A stretch of DNA of 64,000 nucleotides from Macrotis lagotis (GCF_037893015.1 NC_133660.1:161814937-161878936), one strand, 5' to 3'; counted from the stretch's first letter, positions 37,866 to 49,514 are shown. A program made the numbers and translations. The notes: a model not told the origin generated them from the letters alone.

Positions 37866-37948
37866 AGAGGGGAGGGAAGTAAGATTGGGGGAAAAATTGT
37901 AAAACTCAAAATCTTTAATAAAAGAAAAAAATGTTGATCCTAAAAAAC
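37866..37948 (+). mobile_element. Very short (about 80 bp) L1 3' tail insertion
   Basis: It holds only the last part of the L1 3' UTR (GGAGGGAAGTAAGATTGGGG onward) and an A-rich tail. A perfect 13-bp target duplication AAAACTTGGGAGT lies at 37853-37865 and 37949-37961. It interrupts the HAL1-like 5' UTR. Confidence 0.85.
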
Positions 37949-38606
37949 AAAACTTGGGAGTGTTTCCTCCACCTTGGAAGCAGAGCCCCACCTCAACAAA
38001 GAATTAAAATTGTCATAAGTTGAGGAAATGAGCAAACAACAGGAGGAAAAAAATCCAACCATAGACAATTACTTTGGTTAAATAGAGGATCAAAATGTCA
38101 CTCAGAAAATGATAAAATCAAAGCTTCTGCATCCAAAGCTTCTAAGAAAAATATGAAATGGTCTTAGGCTATGGAAAAGCCCACAAATGATCTTGAAAAT
38201 CAAGTACGGGAGGTAGAGGAAAAATTGGGAAGAGAAATGAGATGTGGGAAAATCATGAAAACTGAGTCAGCAGTTTGGTGAAGAAGATACAAAAATACTG
38301 AAGAAAATAATATCTTCAAAAAACATTTTGGGTCAAATGGAAAAGGCAGTACAAAAGGCCAATAAGACAAAGTATGCCTTAAAAAGAAGAATTGGCCAAA
38401 TAGGAAAAAAGATTCAAAAGCTCTCTGAAGAAAACAATTACTTAAAGTGTAGAATGGAGCTCAAGGAAACTGATGACGTTTTCAAGAAACAATAAAACAA
38501 AACCAAAAGAATGAAAAACTAGAAGAAAATGTGAAATATGTCATTGAAGAAACAACTGATCTGGAAAAACAGATCCAAAAGAGATAATTTAAAAATTATT
38601 GGACTA

Positions 38607-38757
38607 GGGGCAGCTAGGTGGAATAGTGGATAAAGCACCAGCCTTGGAATCAGGAGTCCCTGGGTTCAAATCCAGTCACAAGACACTTAATAATTACCTA
38701 GCTGCGTGGCCTTGGGCAAGCCACTTAACCCCGTTTGCCTTGCAAAAACCTAAAAAA
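38607..38757 (+). mobile_element. WSINE1-type CORE-SINE inside the HAL1-like element
   Basis: Near-complete copy with a perfect 15-bp target duplication AAAAATTATTGGACT (38591-38605 and from 38757), which splits the ORF1-like NLKIIGLPES codons. Confidence 0.88.
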
Positions 38758-39378
38758 AAAATTATTGGACTACCTGAAAGTTGTGTCCAGTAAAAAAAGA
38801 GCCTAGACATCATTTTTCCAAGAAATTCTCCATGAAAACTGCCCTGATAGCCTAAAAGTAGAGGGTAAATAGAAATTGAAAGAATTCACCAATCACCTCC
38901 TGAAAGAGATCCCAAAATGAAAATTGCCAGGAATATTATGGTCAAATTTCAGAACTCCCAAGTCAAGGAGAAAATATTTCAAACAGCCAGAAAGAAACAA
39001 TTCAAATATCATGGAACAACAGTCAGGATAACACAAGATTTAGCAGCTACAAAGTTAAGGACTCATAGGGCTTAGAATATAACATTCTGGAAGGCAGAAG
39101 AGCTTGGATTTCAACTAGAATCAATGACCCAGCAAAACTGAACATAGTCTTTCAGGGGAAAAGATGGACAGTCAAAGAATTCAAATTTTCCTGATAAAAT
39201 GAGCAGAACTTAACAGAAGGATGGATCTTCAAGTACAGGACTCAGGTGAAGCATAAGAGGGTGAATGGGAAGGGCAAAATATATTGAACTGCTTGCTTTT
39301 ATTCCTGCATGGGAGGATGATACTGAGAACTCATATGAACCTTCTCATTTATTAGGGCAGTCATGTAAAGACATGGGA

Positions 39379-39524
39379 GGGGCAGCTAGGTGATATAGTG
39401 GATAGAGCATGGGCCCTGGAGTCAGGAGGACCTGAGTTGAAATTCGGCCTTAGATACTTATTACCTAGCTGTGTGACCTTAGGCAAGTTACATAACCCCA
39501 TTGCCTTGGAAAAACAAACAGACA
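39379..39524 (+). mobile_element. CORE-SINE inside the HAL1-like element
   Basis: SINE head, core and TTGCCTTGGAAAAAC tail; imperfect target duplication AAGACATGGGAGG / AAGACCCAGGAGG. Confidence 0.82.
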
Positions 39525-40999
39525 AGATAAGACCCAGGAGGTAATTGAATTTGAAGATATATTTAAAAGATGGAGTTAATGGGAGAGAAAGGAATGTACT
39601 GGAAGAAAGGGAAAGGTGAGGTAGAATGGACTAAGTTATTTCACAAAAAAAAGAGGCTAGAAAACGATCTTGCAATGGAGTGGAAGAGGTGAGGGGGGAG
39701 TATGTGAACCTTACTCTCATTGGAATTGGCTGAGAGAGGAAATAACATACACTCATTTGGGTTTAGAAATCTCTCTTATCCCAAAGGAAAACAGGAGAGG
39801 AAAGGAATGGGAGCAAGGGGACAGGAAGAGGAGAGGGGGGTGGGTGATAGGAGGGAAGATCATGGGAAATGGTAATCAGATGCACACACTTTTGAGGAGG
39901 GACAGGGTAAAAGGAGAGATAACAGAATAAATGGGGGGTGTGGGAGAGATGAAGGAAAATACATCTGGCAATAGCAACTATGGGAAAAAATATTGAAAAG
40001 TTTCTCTGATAAAGACTTCATTTCTCACACTGAGAATGGAGTTAAATTTATAAAAAATAAGTCATTCCCCAAATGACAAATGATCAAGAGATACGAACAG
40101 CTTTCAGATGAAATTATCATGCAATCTATTTAAGTTTATTTTTTAAATGTCCTGTCTCACTATTGATAGGATAAATATGGATTGAAACAATTCTGAGGTA
40201 TTATATCTATTGGATTGGACAAAAGGATAGGAGAAAATGTTGGAAGGATGTAGGGAAATTGAGATATTGATACACTGCTGGAGGAGTTGTGAAATGATTC
40301 AACAATTCTGTAGAGCAATTTGGAATTATACCCATAGGGTTATAAAATCAAGCCTACCCTTTGGCCTATTAGTGCCACTGCTAAGTCAATATTCCAGAAG
40401 AATCTTCAGGGATATTCTTTTGGTGGCTGTGACCTGGAGATTGAGGGGATGTCCAGTAGTTGGGGAATGGCTAAACAAATAGTGGTTTGGGATTGAAATG
40501 AAATGCTGATGTTATGGGAAATGATGAAGATGTTCTTAGTGAAAAATTTACATGAGTAGATGCAATGAGAAATGTAACTTTATACAAATTAACAGCTGTG
40601 AATGACCCACCTTCTCTCAGCAATGTGAACCAGGAGAACTCTGAAGGACTTATGATAAAGGATGCTATCCATCCCAAAGACAGAGTTGGTGGTATCTGAA
40701 TACAGACTGAAGTATAATTTTTTTTCCACTGTATTTTTCCTTAAGATTCTTTCTTGGGGGGGGGGATATGTTTACTTTTAAAACATCACAATTGTAATGT
40801 TTTTCAAATAATATGCTTTTTCAATGAGGGAAAATGGGATAGGAAGAAGGGAGACAACTTAGAATTATATGTTGAAACTTGTTTTTGCATGTAGCTGGGG
40901 GGAGGGGATTTTAAAAATTAAAAAGATGCTTCATACAAGACCATAGTGAAAATTGAGAGCACCCTAGCCCAGTTTATAGTTCCATTATTTCAATGTCAT

Positions 41000-41110
41000 T
41001 TAATGTTAATTATATTTTATTTATATATTTATATAAATTTATATGTTATATATTAATATTATATAGTATATGGTATGTATATTATATAAAATATATATAA
41101 ATTTATTAGT
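41000..41110. repeat. AT-rich low-complexity tract
   Basis: TATATTTATATA-like words over about 110 bp. Confidence 0.7.
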
Positions 41111-41459
41111 TGAGAAAAATATTGACACAAGTTATACAACAATGTAACATTAAGTTACCACTGGCAGGAATTACTGTTTAACTTTTTTCTTGCTTAGTAT
41201 CCAGCACAGGATTTTGCACAAAGTAGGTAGTTAAATGTTTACTGAATACTATCTAAAACATTCTTTTATATCTATCTTATTAATATCACAGACATACAGG
41301 ATGGAGATTCATGATTTCTTTGAACTTGTCTTCTAGCAACACCCCACTTCATTCTTATGCATGAAAAAGTTGAAGATCATGAAACTGCCCTAATTTCAAC
41401 TGGGCCTTCACTATGGAAAGGCAACTTTAACAATTCCATAATCTTTTCCACTATGCCAT

Positions 41460-42120
41460 CCTAGTTAATTCTCCAAACCTTTTCACCCTTCCTCAAACTT
41501 GTCATGGCTCTCTCTCCCCACATTCTTAGCTGAACATTTTGCCTCATATTTCACCGAAAAACTTGAGGGCATTCACCAAAAATTTTCTCATCTGTCTTCC
41601 CTATCTCATCACTCAGGTCTTGTGCCACTATCACCTACCTTACAAGAGTTGTTTGTTTTCCTTGCCAAGGCAAACATCTCTATATGCATAGGTGGTCCCA
41701 TTCCATCCTGTTCTCTCCAGAAGCCTGCCTCCTCTATCATCCCTTCTCTCTAAACTTTACTCTCTCTCCCTCTCATCTGACTGCTTCCTTGCTGCCTAGA
41801 GACAGGCTCAAGTCTCTCACACCTTAAAAACAAATAAAAAACAACCCACTTGGATCCACCTCCAGTAATGATCGTTAGACAGATCTCTCCTCCCTTTCAT
41901 GGCTAAACTCATAGGTGCCTTCACTTGATTCTGAACATTCTATTGAAACTACTCTCTCCAGTTACTATGATCTTATTTGTCAAATCTAAAGGTCTTTTCT
42001 CCATCCTCATCCTTCTTGCTTCTGCAGCATATGGCACCATAGGTCACTCTTTTCTCCTTGAAGCCATCTTTTCTAAGTTTTCATACTACTGTTCTAATTC
42101 TCTTCCCTAACAACTCCTCA
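41460..42120 (+). mobile_element. L2-type LINE relic (reverse transcriptase part)
   Basis: Near 41998-42110 translation gives GLFSILILLASAAYGTIGHS and FLLEAIFSKFSYY, matching the L2 pattern GLFSVLLLLDLSAAFDTVDH. Decayed. Confidence 0.65.
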
Positions 42121-42599
42121 ATCTCTTACAATGTGTATCTAGATAGTTATATGTTCAAGAGTATCATGAAAATAATTTTAACTACTAATGAAGAAAATTA
42201 GTAGAGATATTGGACAAAACTTGATCCTTGACAAGAAAGATCCTCTATCCTCTATCCAAAATATGCCTTGATACTTGACTCCAATATAGAAGTAGTCATG
42301 AAAGAAGATGGCTAAAATATATTGGGGAAATGTGGTTTGGGGTTAAGAAATGAAGAGTTCAAAGTCTATAATTTACAAATTTTAAGTAATTTGAAAGGTG
42401 TTGATTATAATAAACATTAAATATCATTGAAAATGTCATTATTATATAATGAATTTAAATAATGTTATTGCAGCTAGGAGAGAATTTAAGGCTTGACCCT
42501 TATTTTATCTGCTTTGTGACCTTGGGCAAGCTCTATAACTTTTCATTTCCACTTATCTGTCTGAAAGCTCCTCTGACTCCTTAACTTGATCTTTGTATA

Positions 42600-42944
42600 A
42601 GTCATGCCCATTAATTTATAGGTATCCTCCACTTCTTTGTCCTCCATACAATTTCACTTGGTGATCAACAGTTTCCATGGACTCAGTTATCATCCTTATG
42701 ATAGCTTCTCTCCTCTCCAAATTCTACTGGACATTTTGACCTGGATATCTTTATAGAAATTTTAAACTAAACATGTACAAATGTGTGTACAAAAGAGAAC
42801 TTACTTTCTCCTTCAGCCCTTTTCTCCTACTTTCCTTTCACTATTGATGGTACAACTCTTTTCTCAGATACATTTAATAAACAGGTATCTATCAATACAT
42901 TTCTTATTTAATACAAAAATATGTTACTAATTAATGTGCTTAGT
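42600..42944 (+). mobile_element. L2-type LINE relic (left of the solo LTR)
   Basis: Pyrimidine-rich L2-like coding remnant (TTCCACTTGGTGATCAACAG-type, ACATTTTGACCTGGATATCT) interrupted by the LTR. Confidence 0.45.
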
Positions 42945-43328
42945 TGTTGAGAGCTGATGGGGTGTTTGGGTTAAAGGTCAGTTATGACTAGAAGTCCAAG
43001 CTCAGGTGACCATTGGGCTGAAAGCTTTCCATGGAACTCTACTATGATAATACAACTGCATCATCTGTGACCTCACTTGATGATAGCCCTGTAGCTGAAC
43101 TTCTTGACCTGGGTTAAATCCTACTAGGTTATAGCCTGCTCAAATTTGAGAAATATCATTGTTCTATCTTGTATGCTAATTTTGTGGTTTTCTGCTATAC
43201 AGAACTATCTGATACTGTGAATAAACTGCTCTGCTAGTTGTCCTGCTAGCATCCCCACCCAAGTGTATGCATGTTTCTTTTCTCTCCTGAGCCCAATTAA
43301 TCTCCCTGGTGGACAGGGGAACTCAACA
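42945..43328. mobile_element. Solo LTR of an endogenous retrovirus, 6-bp target duplication
   Basis: A 384-bp unit bounded by the inverted termini TGTTGAG and CTCAACA and flanked by the direct repeat CTTAGT (42939-42944 and 43329-43334). It has an AATAAA-type poly(A) signal near 43221, followed by a GT/CT-rich stretch, suggesting plus orientation. No internal retroviral genes adjoin it, so it is a solo LTR fossil. A 6-bp duplication is usual for class II (beta-like) elements. It inserted into older L2-type sequence. Confidence 0.8.
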
Positions 43329-43334
43329 CTTAGT

Positions 43335-44190
43335 TACCACTTCCTCATTCTTTTACATCCCTCACATCCATATCCAAATTTGTTGCCAAGCCCTACTGAT
43401 TCTACCTTTATAATATTTCTGTACATAACCCTTTTATCTCCTTTGCCAAAAGCCAGGTGCAGGCCCACACCACCTCATGACTATACTATTGTGATAACTT
43501 CTAGTTGGTCTCCCTGTCCCCTGCCAGTCCATCCTCCTAAACTGATCTTCCTCAAGTGCAGGTCCAATCACTTCTGTCCTTTGCTTAATAATTCCAGTGG
43601 CTCACTATTACCTCTAGGATGAAATATAAATTTCTATTTGGCTTTCAGTGTCTTTCATCACTTGACTCCCCCCTTTCCAGTTCTCATTCTTTTCTGCTTT
43701 TTCCACATTGCTCTAATCCAGGGGCACCAGCCTCCTAGCTGTTCTAAATACTTATCCAACTGGGCATTTTCACTGGCTATAACCCATGCCTAGAATTCTC
43801 TCATCTCTGCCTCCTGGCTTCCCTGGCCATGTCTGGTCGAAAATCCAATATGCTACATGAAGCTTTTCCTGATCCTGCTTAATGGTTTTGTCTTCCTTTT
43901 GTTAATTGTCTATAATTTAACCTAAGTGTATAGTTTGTGCATGGTTGTAGCATGTTTTCTCTACCATCAGACTAAGCTCCTGGAAAGCAGGAAATTTTCT
44001 TCCACACAATCCCTCTTTTGTTTTGGTAGCAATCAGGGTTAAGTGACTAGTTCAGTGTCACACAGCTAGTGCCTGAGGCCAGATTTGAATTCTAGGGTCA
44101 GTGATCTATCCACCTTACCACTCTTTTATATTACTGGGTTAGCATAGTGGTTGGCATACAGTCACTTAATAAATGCTTTTTTATTTACTT
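43335..44190 (+). mobile_element. L2-type LINE 3' end (right of the solo LTR)
   Basis: Words typical of L2: AATTCCAGTGGCTCACTATT, GGGCATTTTCACTGGCTATA, CCTGGCTTCCCTGGCCATGT. The GGCATACAGTCACTTAATAA-type tail follows a SINE at 44020. Open frames here are non-genic. Confidence 0.72.
44020..44145 (-). mobile_element. CORE-SINE relic inside an L2 tail
   Basis: CAGGGTTAAGTGACTAGTTC and ACACAGCTAGTGCCTGAGGC read as a minus-strand SINE core splitting an L2-type 3' end. Confidence 0.72.
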
Positions 44191-44449
44191 GTGCAGCACA
44201 TTCCCTCTCTTCATAAAAAAAGAAAAATGTTAAAATATTACTTATAAAAGTATACTGATCTTTCACTATAAGACAGTAAAAGGGTAGGAAACAATAATTA
44301 AACAGAATGTGAAAAGAGTCAGAAAGCCATCTGACTCCTGTGTTGAGTCTGAAGTGATTTGAATAATGAAAGCTTAGTCACTCACTAATATGACTCCCAA
44401 CTTGAGCAAATGAATATAAACATTTATTTTGCTGAGAACACAGTGGAGT

Positions 44450-44800
44450 TTTTTTCTTCTTCTTTATTCTTCTATGCTTCCAGGCTTGTGAGTTGACCTC
44501 ACTCCTCTCTGCATCTGTCCTCTCCTAGAACTTTCCCTGAAGGAGTACCCAGGCCAGGTCAACCTCCTTCCCCAGAATGCAGCATGCCTCTGCTCCCCAG
44601 ACCCTTGTTTTCTACCCTCATTCACTTTTCAGCTTTGCTTCAAACATGTTATCTCTCCCCCCCCCCAAAATTAGAGATTAAGTTTTTATAGGATCATCTT
44701 TCTGCTTTAACTGCTTGTTCCCAGATTCTAGCTTAGGGCCTGTCCAAACACAAGAAGCCTTAATAAATGCCTGTTGACTCTTGCTGACTTTCTCTAACTA
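44450..44800 (+). mobile_element. L2-like 3' tail
   Basis: Pyrimidine-rich body and AATAAATGCCTGTTGACTCT end, similar to the copy at 63.1 kb. Confidence 0.5.
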
Positions 44801-44843
44801 CTTCCTAAGTGTTCAATCATTTTCCTTGGGAAATCTAATCTTT

Positions 44844-45030
44844 TGAATGTGGGTGTCTCCTAATATTGACATTTATTTAGCACTTCAAAGCTCTTTTATA
44901 TGCAGTAACTCATTTGATTTTACCCAATGCCAACCCCCCCTTCCCATCTGGCATCAAATGAGTTACTGCATGGAAAAGAGCTTTGAAGCTGCTACCCTAA
45001 ATGCTCAATATTAGGAGACACCCACATTCA
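44844..45030. repeat. Imperfect inverted repeat, arms about 75 bp
   Basis: The arm 44844-44918 is the near reverse complement of 44953-45030 (about 85-90% by eye), with a 34-bp loop. Shared words include GTGGGTGTCTCCTAATATTG, TTCAAAGCTCTTTT and TGCAGTAACTCATTTGAT. Weaker pairing continues outward to about 44810 and 45060. Confidence 0.88.
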
Positions 45031-45061
45031 CAAGTTTTACCTGTCTTCCAAGGATAATGTA

Positions 45062-45746
45062 GTCTAATCTTTACCTTCTTTAAAGAAGTATTTTATTAGC
45101 AACCTATTTTTTTTTGTTACTCTTTATCTACCTTCTAGGATATGCTTTTCCAACTTTATTTCCAGTTATCTAAGAGCACAATTCTGAAAATCTACTTTTC
45201 ACTGATTATTATGGAACCTCTTGTTTCTCTAACAGGTACAAAATGCCAAAAATTATCAAATGATATATTTCTTATTTAATACTACAAAACTATGCTAAAT
45301 AAATTAATATGTTTAGTTGTCATTTATTTGTATATTTTTGAAAGACTTTCACCAAACAAGCAAACAAAAACAAAAATCAGGCAAAGTACTGTCACATTTG
45401 CTATTTGATCATTTATACATTTTGTATTTTTGACTTATGATCTTATTCATGTTTTAACAGATCTGTTTTAAAGGGCCTGCTGTATTTTAGTAAATAAATA
45501 TATGTTGCAAATAAAGTGAAATGAGCAAAGAGACTTCATCTTTTTTTCAAATATCTGTAACAAATTACATGATTTTAAATAAATATTTAGAATTCAAGTA
45601 CATTGTATTTTAAAAGATAAAATAGTACACCTTCTTCCACTTAGGACATTATGGTTATCAAAATAAAAACTATAGTTAAAAATATAAATAAGAATTATAA
45701 TTGAAGATATAAAAAATAAATGGCTAATAAAAATTTCTCATTGTTG
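45062..45746. other. AT-rich unassigned DNA
   Basis: Nothing recognised. Confidence 0.45.
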
Positions 45747-45754
45747 CATTAAGG

Positions 45755-45940
45755 CAGGGGCAAGGGAACCTCCCCATCACAGGCTGCATTGATGTGGTGT
45801 TGTCAAGGTAACTGAACACAGGACTCGAAATTCAATAAATCTAGCACCTTTTTAGGGGTGAATTAATTAAATCATTGACCAAATATAGTCCAGGAATGAT
45901 GTTATAAATACCCAGCCGAAAAAAGTTTTTTTCAACCCTG
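45755..45940. mobile_element. hAT-type non-autonomous DNA transposon (MITE)
   Basis: A 186-bp unit beginning CAGGGGCAAGG and ending CAACCCTG, with short imperfect terminal inverted repeats (CAGGG/CCCTG). It is flanked by 8-bp direct repeats CATTAAGG (45747-45754) and CATTAAGA (45941-45948). Eight-bp duplications and CAGGG termini are typical of hAT elements. It has no coding capacity. Confidence 0.75.
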
Positions 45941-45948
45941 CATTAAGA

Positions 45949-47884
45949 AAACAAAAACCATTATTTCTCTTAATTTATATACAATTACTTATTTAAATGT
46001 TTTGCATACCACAGGAAACAGTACTATTTCTCTTGCTTGGATTTTGCAACAATACAAGATTCACATTAGTGAATGGCTTATAAACAACTACTATATGAGA
46101 TAAGGTGGAAAAATGAGTCATATCATACATGCATCTATCTATATTGAGCTATTACAAAGGTCAGATATGGAAATTTTAAAGGATAATATTAGTGCTTTTA
46201 AAAACAGAAACACAAAACCATTTATCAAAATATTATATTTATATCAGTATATCCAAGTAAAATATGTCCAAATAATTGGCTAAGCTCTTCTATTACTTTT
46301 CTCTATTAATTTTTACTATTTTACTGTAATAAATTGGATTTTTTGCTATTAGAGTAATTGAAGTATTTTTTAAAAATTCCTTTTGTCACTACCTGCACAT
46401 GCTTAAATTTTTTGAAAGCATAATTTGAAAATATTAAATAAATTGTAATATACAAACTCAGAAGAAAAAATGATAAGCCTGCTAGAGGTATGCTGGAATT
46501 TAAAAATACTTAACTATAGTTACTTGATAGATTTTTTAAATCTTAAAAGATTTCTAGTTTATTGACTGAAGAATTTCATTTGGAAATTTTCTAGATCTTT
46601 ATTTTGTATGAAAGCTCATTCAGAAAGCCTTTAAGATTCATATTGAAAAAATCTGCATTGTCAAAAAACGTTCACATGATAGTATAAAATGTTATATTAT
46701 AAATAATATATAAATATATACTTTCATCACAATACTTCTCATTGGTAATACAAAAATATTTTTTAAAATGTGAATCATTAATTACTTCACATAAAACTGC
46801 TGTTAGTACATAACACCTGAAGAAATCCATTACCACTCCATTCCAGTGATAGGTGGCAAAAACCTGTGAATTGTTAATTTTACACTTGAAGAAAAAAATT
46901 ACAGGTGATGGTAAAGCATCAAGGCTGAAACTTTTGAATTATAAACACAGATATGAAAAATGCAATCACACTTGAAAAAAGCATTGTATGTACACATTTA
47001 TATTAAGAGTGTTTATAAAAACAGTTCATCAAAGCAAAATATGCATATTCTTGTATATTAGTTCACAGTATAAATAAATCGTAGGGAACTATATGATTTA
47101 AAGACAATGAAAACATGAACTAGTACAAATTCTATCTACATTATGCCAATGAAAATATATACAGCACATTAAAAAACAAAACAAAACAAAATATCTCTCC
47201 ACATAAAAATTCACTGATTTAAAGAAAACTTGACAGAGGTAGAATCCATGTCAACCTTCATGATTTTCAGGAACAAGCACTTCAAAGCCAGTTAATAGTT
47301 CTCAAAAGATCCATATGGCCTAGTTTTTGAAGACAACAATTCTGTTGGGGAAAAATTTTTGTAGTTATTCACCATATAGAGGGAAGAAATTAAAGTCAGA
47401 AAGTTCTTAATTGAATCAAATCTCAGTAGCAAATAAATGATAAGACCAGAGCTAATTAATGTCTCTTTTGAGCTTTTAAAAATGATTACAGTATAATCCA
47501 TATGAGACTGCTTTTAAACTCTTAAAATTTATTTTAAGTTCTATTTGTAGTACCTTTATGACTAAAGATTCACAAAAGGGGTATGCAATATGTATGGCAT
47601 GTTGACAAAGAAAAATTGTGAAAGATGAAATGCAATAAACTTATTTGGCATGATTTTCAAATAAAATGTTTTGAAGTAAATATGTTGTCTGGCAGTTACT
47701 CTAAGCACACATATATGAATTATCAATTTTTAAAAATTTAAAATGTAATAAAATCAATATTAAAAATAGAACATAATTTCAGTGCTATATTCAAAAGTTA
47801 TTTTAGGATCCTTGATGCTTTAGGGTTATCTTTCTAAACATCAACTTCTTTTATAATAGATACTAATAGATGTCCTTAGATTTT
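45949..47884. other. Repeat-poor AT-rich block
   Basis: About 1.9 kb with no recognised SINE, LINE or LTR and several AATAAA hexamers on both strands. Resembles a 3' UTR or conserved noncoding sequence; it lies 5-7 kb downstream of the CEP135 stop. Confidence 0.4.
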
Positions 47885-48050
47885 AGTTTTCAAAACATTT
47901 TTACCTACACTATCTCACATGAACCTCACAAATACCACATAAGGTATCAGGGCAGGTATTATTCTCTCCTTTTGAGAGAGGAGGAAAATGATCCCCCAAG
48001 AGGCTATATGCATAAAAAGAGACTGATTCAGACATTCTAGTCCAAAGCTA
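47885..48050 (-). mobile_element. MIR relic
   Basis: TATCTCACATGAACCTCACA and GGAGGAAAATGATCCCCCAA resemble minus-strand MIR. Confidence 0.5.
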
Positions 48051-48239
48051 GAATGAGAAACTATTATAGGAAAAGTAGATCCTCATATATTATTAAACAT
48101 TAAGTACTTTGCATGAAATGTATCTTGTGAAACATGTATATTTATCATATTTGAAACAGCTGCTTCCCTTTTTGTCTTTCTCCATCTCTTCTTACTTTTA
48201 TTCCTTGGATCGTAGAAAGCCTCTTTAAGAATCAGAAAA

Positions 48240-48960
48240 CTCTGGACAATAAAATGAAGAATCTGAGATCATAGATGAGGTTCCCCCCAGTGTTATCTGA
48301 AGTGAAGGGCATCAGAAAAGAAAGTAGATTTGGGGAGCAAAGAGCTAGCTTAAAATATCCTGAACTCTATGATTAGGCTTTTTGAACCATGGCAAAGGAA
48401 AGTGAAAAGCTTTTCTTCAGGGATGGAGTACATCCAAGGAAGTCCGGAAATGCCTTAGTTACTGAAGAATGGTTGATTTGATTAAAAGGGCTTTAAATGA
48501 AAAAGGGAAGTTTCAGGAGAAATGTATCTGGGCAAAGCTGCTCTTTAGGAATAGCACAATAGGAACAACAGAAGAAATTGTAGGAGAGTCTATAATTTTT
48601 AGGAAACAACAAAGGGAGTCAGGGGTGTGGTGGCATAGCATGATTAAGAACAATTTGTTAAGGATCAAAAGAGGAAATAAAGTATTTTGGAGTAAAGTAC
48701 AGCTTGTCAGGCCAAATCTGTTGAAATGGGATCAGTGAATTACTGACATATCATATCACTAGACTAGCATGAAGGAAAAATAGAATCAAGACAGTGGATA
48801 TCAACCATCTGTGAAAGGATTCTATCTGTTTGAAAAAAAAAAGAAAGAAAAGTTGATAAAGTTTTGACAGTCACCATTCAGAAGGAAAAAATACTGATAT
48901 TTGGGATCTTGTTTTGATTAATAAGGAAAACTTAGGTAGTGAAATAGACAATAATCTTAC
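48240..48960 (+). mobile_element. Probable CR1-type LINE 5' relic with esterase block
   Basis: At 48419-48490 the sequence encodes RDGVHPRKSGNALVTEE and then, one frame over, VDLIKRALN. DGVHP is the catalytic Asp-x-x-His block of SGNH esterases, a domain known in CR1-like retrotransposons. The following 89-codon open frame (48469-48738) is the same relic. A domesticated gene is unlikely, given the frame shift and the lack of splice structure. Confidence 0.5.
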
Positions 48961-48979
48961 CATTTCTTCTCGTCATCTT

Positions 48980-49505
48980 CCTATCTCTTTTCCTTTTCTC
49001 AGCTAAATGCTCTAGAAAAGCCAGATACATTTTTATGCCTGAACTGTATTTCACTTTCTTCTAAACTTCCTAGCTTCAGACTTCTTTGATAAAATTAAAT
49101 CACTCTTTTCAAAATTACAAATGATTTTGTAACAGCCATATCTACTGGCCTTTTCACAATTCTCATTCTTCTTGTCCTCTGCAGAATTTAACAGTTTTAA
49201 TTACTTTGTTCTAGATACTCATTTCTCTCTGGGCTTCTTTTTGCAACATATTTCCTTCTTAGTTTTCTTCCTGTTTTAATTTGATAAGTTAATCAGTTCT
49301 AGTGCATTCAATTATTATCTATGTAGATAACTTCCAGATCTAAATATCATTCCTAATCTCCAACCAGCACTATTTCTAGATCACAGCTACCTTCAATACA
49401 TTTTGAAATAAATGCCCCATGGGCAGACACATGTCTAAAACAGAACACATTTTTTTCCCTAAACTTTCCCCTTTTTCAAATGCCCCCTATTTCTGTCAAG
49501 GATAC
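48980..49505 (+). mobile_element. L2-type LINE relic
   Basis: Translates to ITNDFVTAISTGLFTILILL and later ADTCLKQNTFFSLNFPLF-like residues, the L2 reverse transcriptase and post-RT region. Confidence 0.6.
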
Positions 49506-49514
49506 CATAATCGG

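Larger units (their letters stand above)
37540..40920 (+). mobile_element. HAL1-like (half-L1) element with three nested insertions
   Basis: Order: L1-type 5' UTR (37.54-37.99 kb), Lys/Glu-rich ORF1-like coiled coil (38.1-38.58 kb), then RDNLKIIGLPES, ARNIMVKFQNSQVKEKIFQT and KYHGTTVRITQDLAA of the ORF1 RNA-binding part. A purine-rich spacer follows (39.5-39.96 kb), and directly after it only the end of ORF2 (from about 40.06 kb) and a 3' UTR. No endonuclease or reverse transcriptase region is seen, which fits HAL1. Many stops make it a relic. Inserts: an L1 tail at 37866 and SINEs at 38607 and 39379. Confidence 0.72.

Noticed and set aside
37516-37902. 128-codon frame
   Set aside because: It lies in the HAL1-like 5' UTR and an inserted L1 tail; no known domain.
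43263-43622. 119-codon Pro/Ser/Leu-rich frame
   Set aside because: It starts in the solo LTR and continues into an L2 tail.
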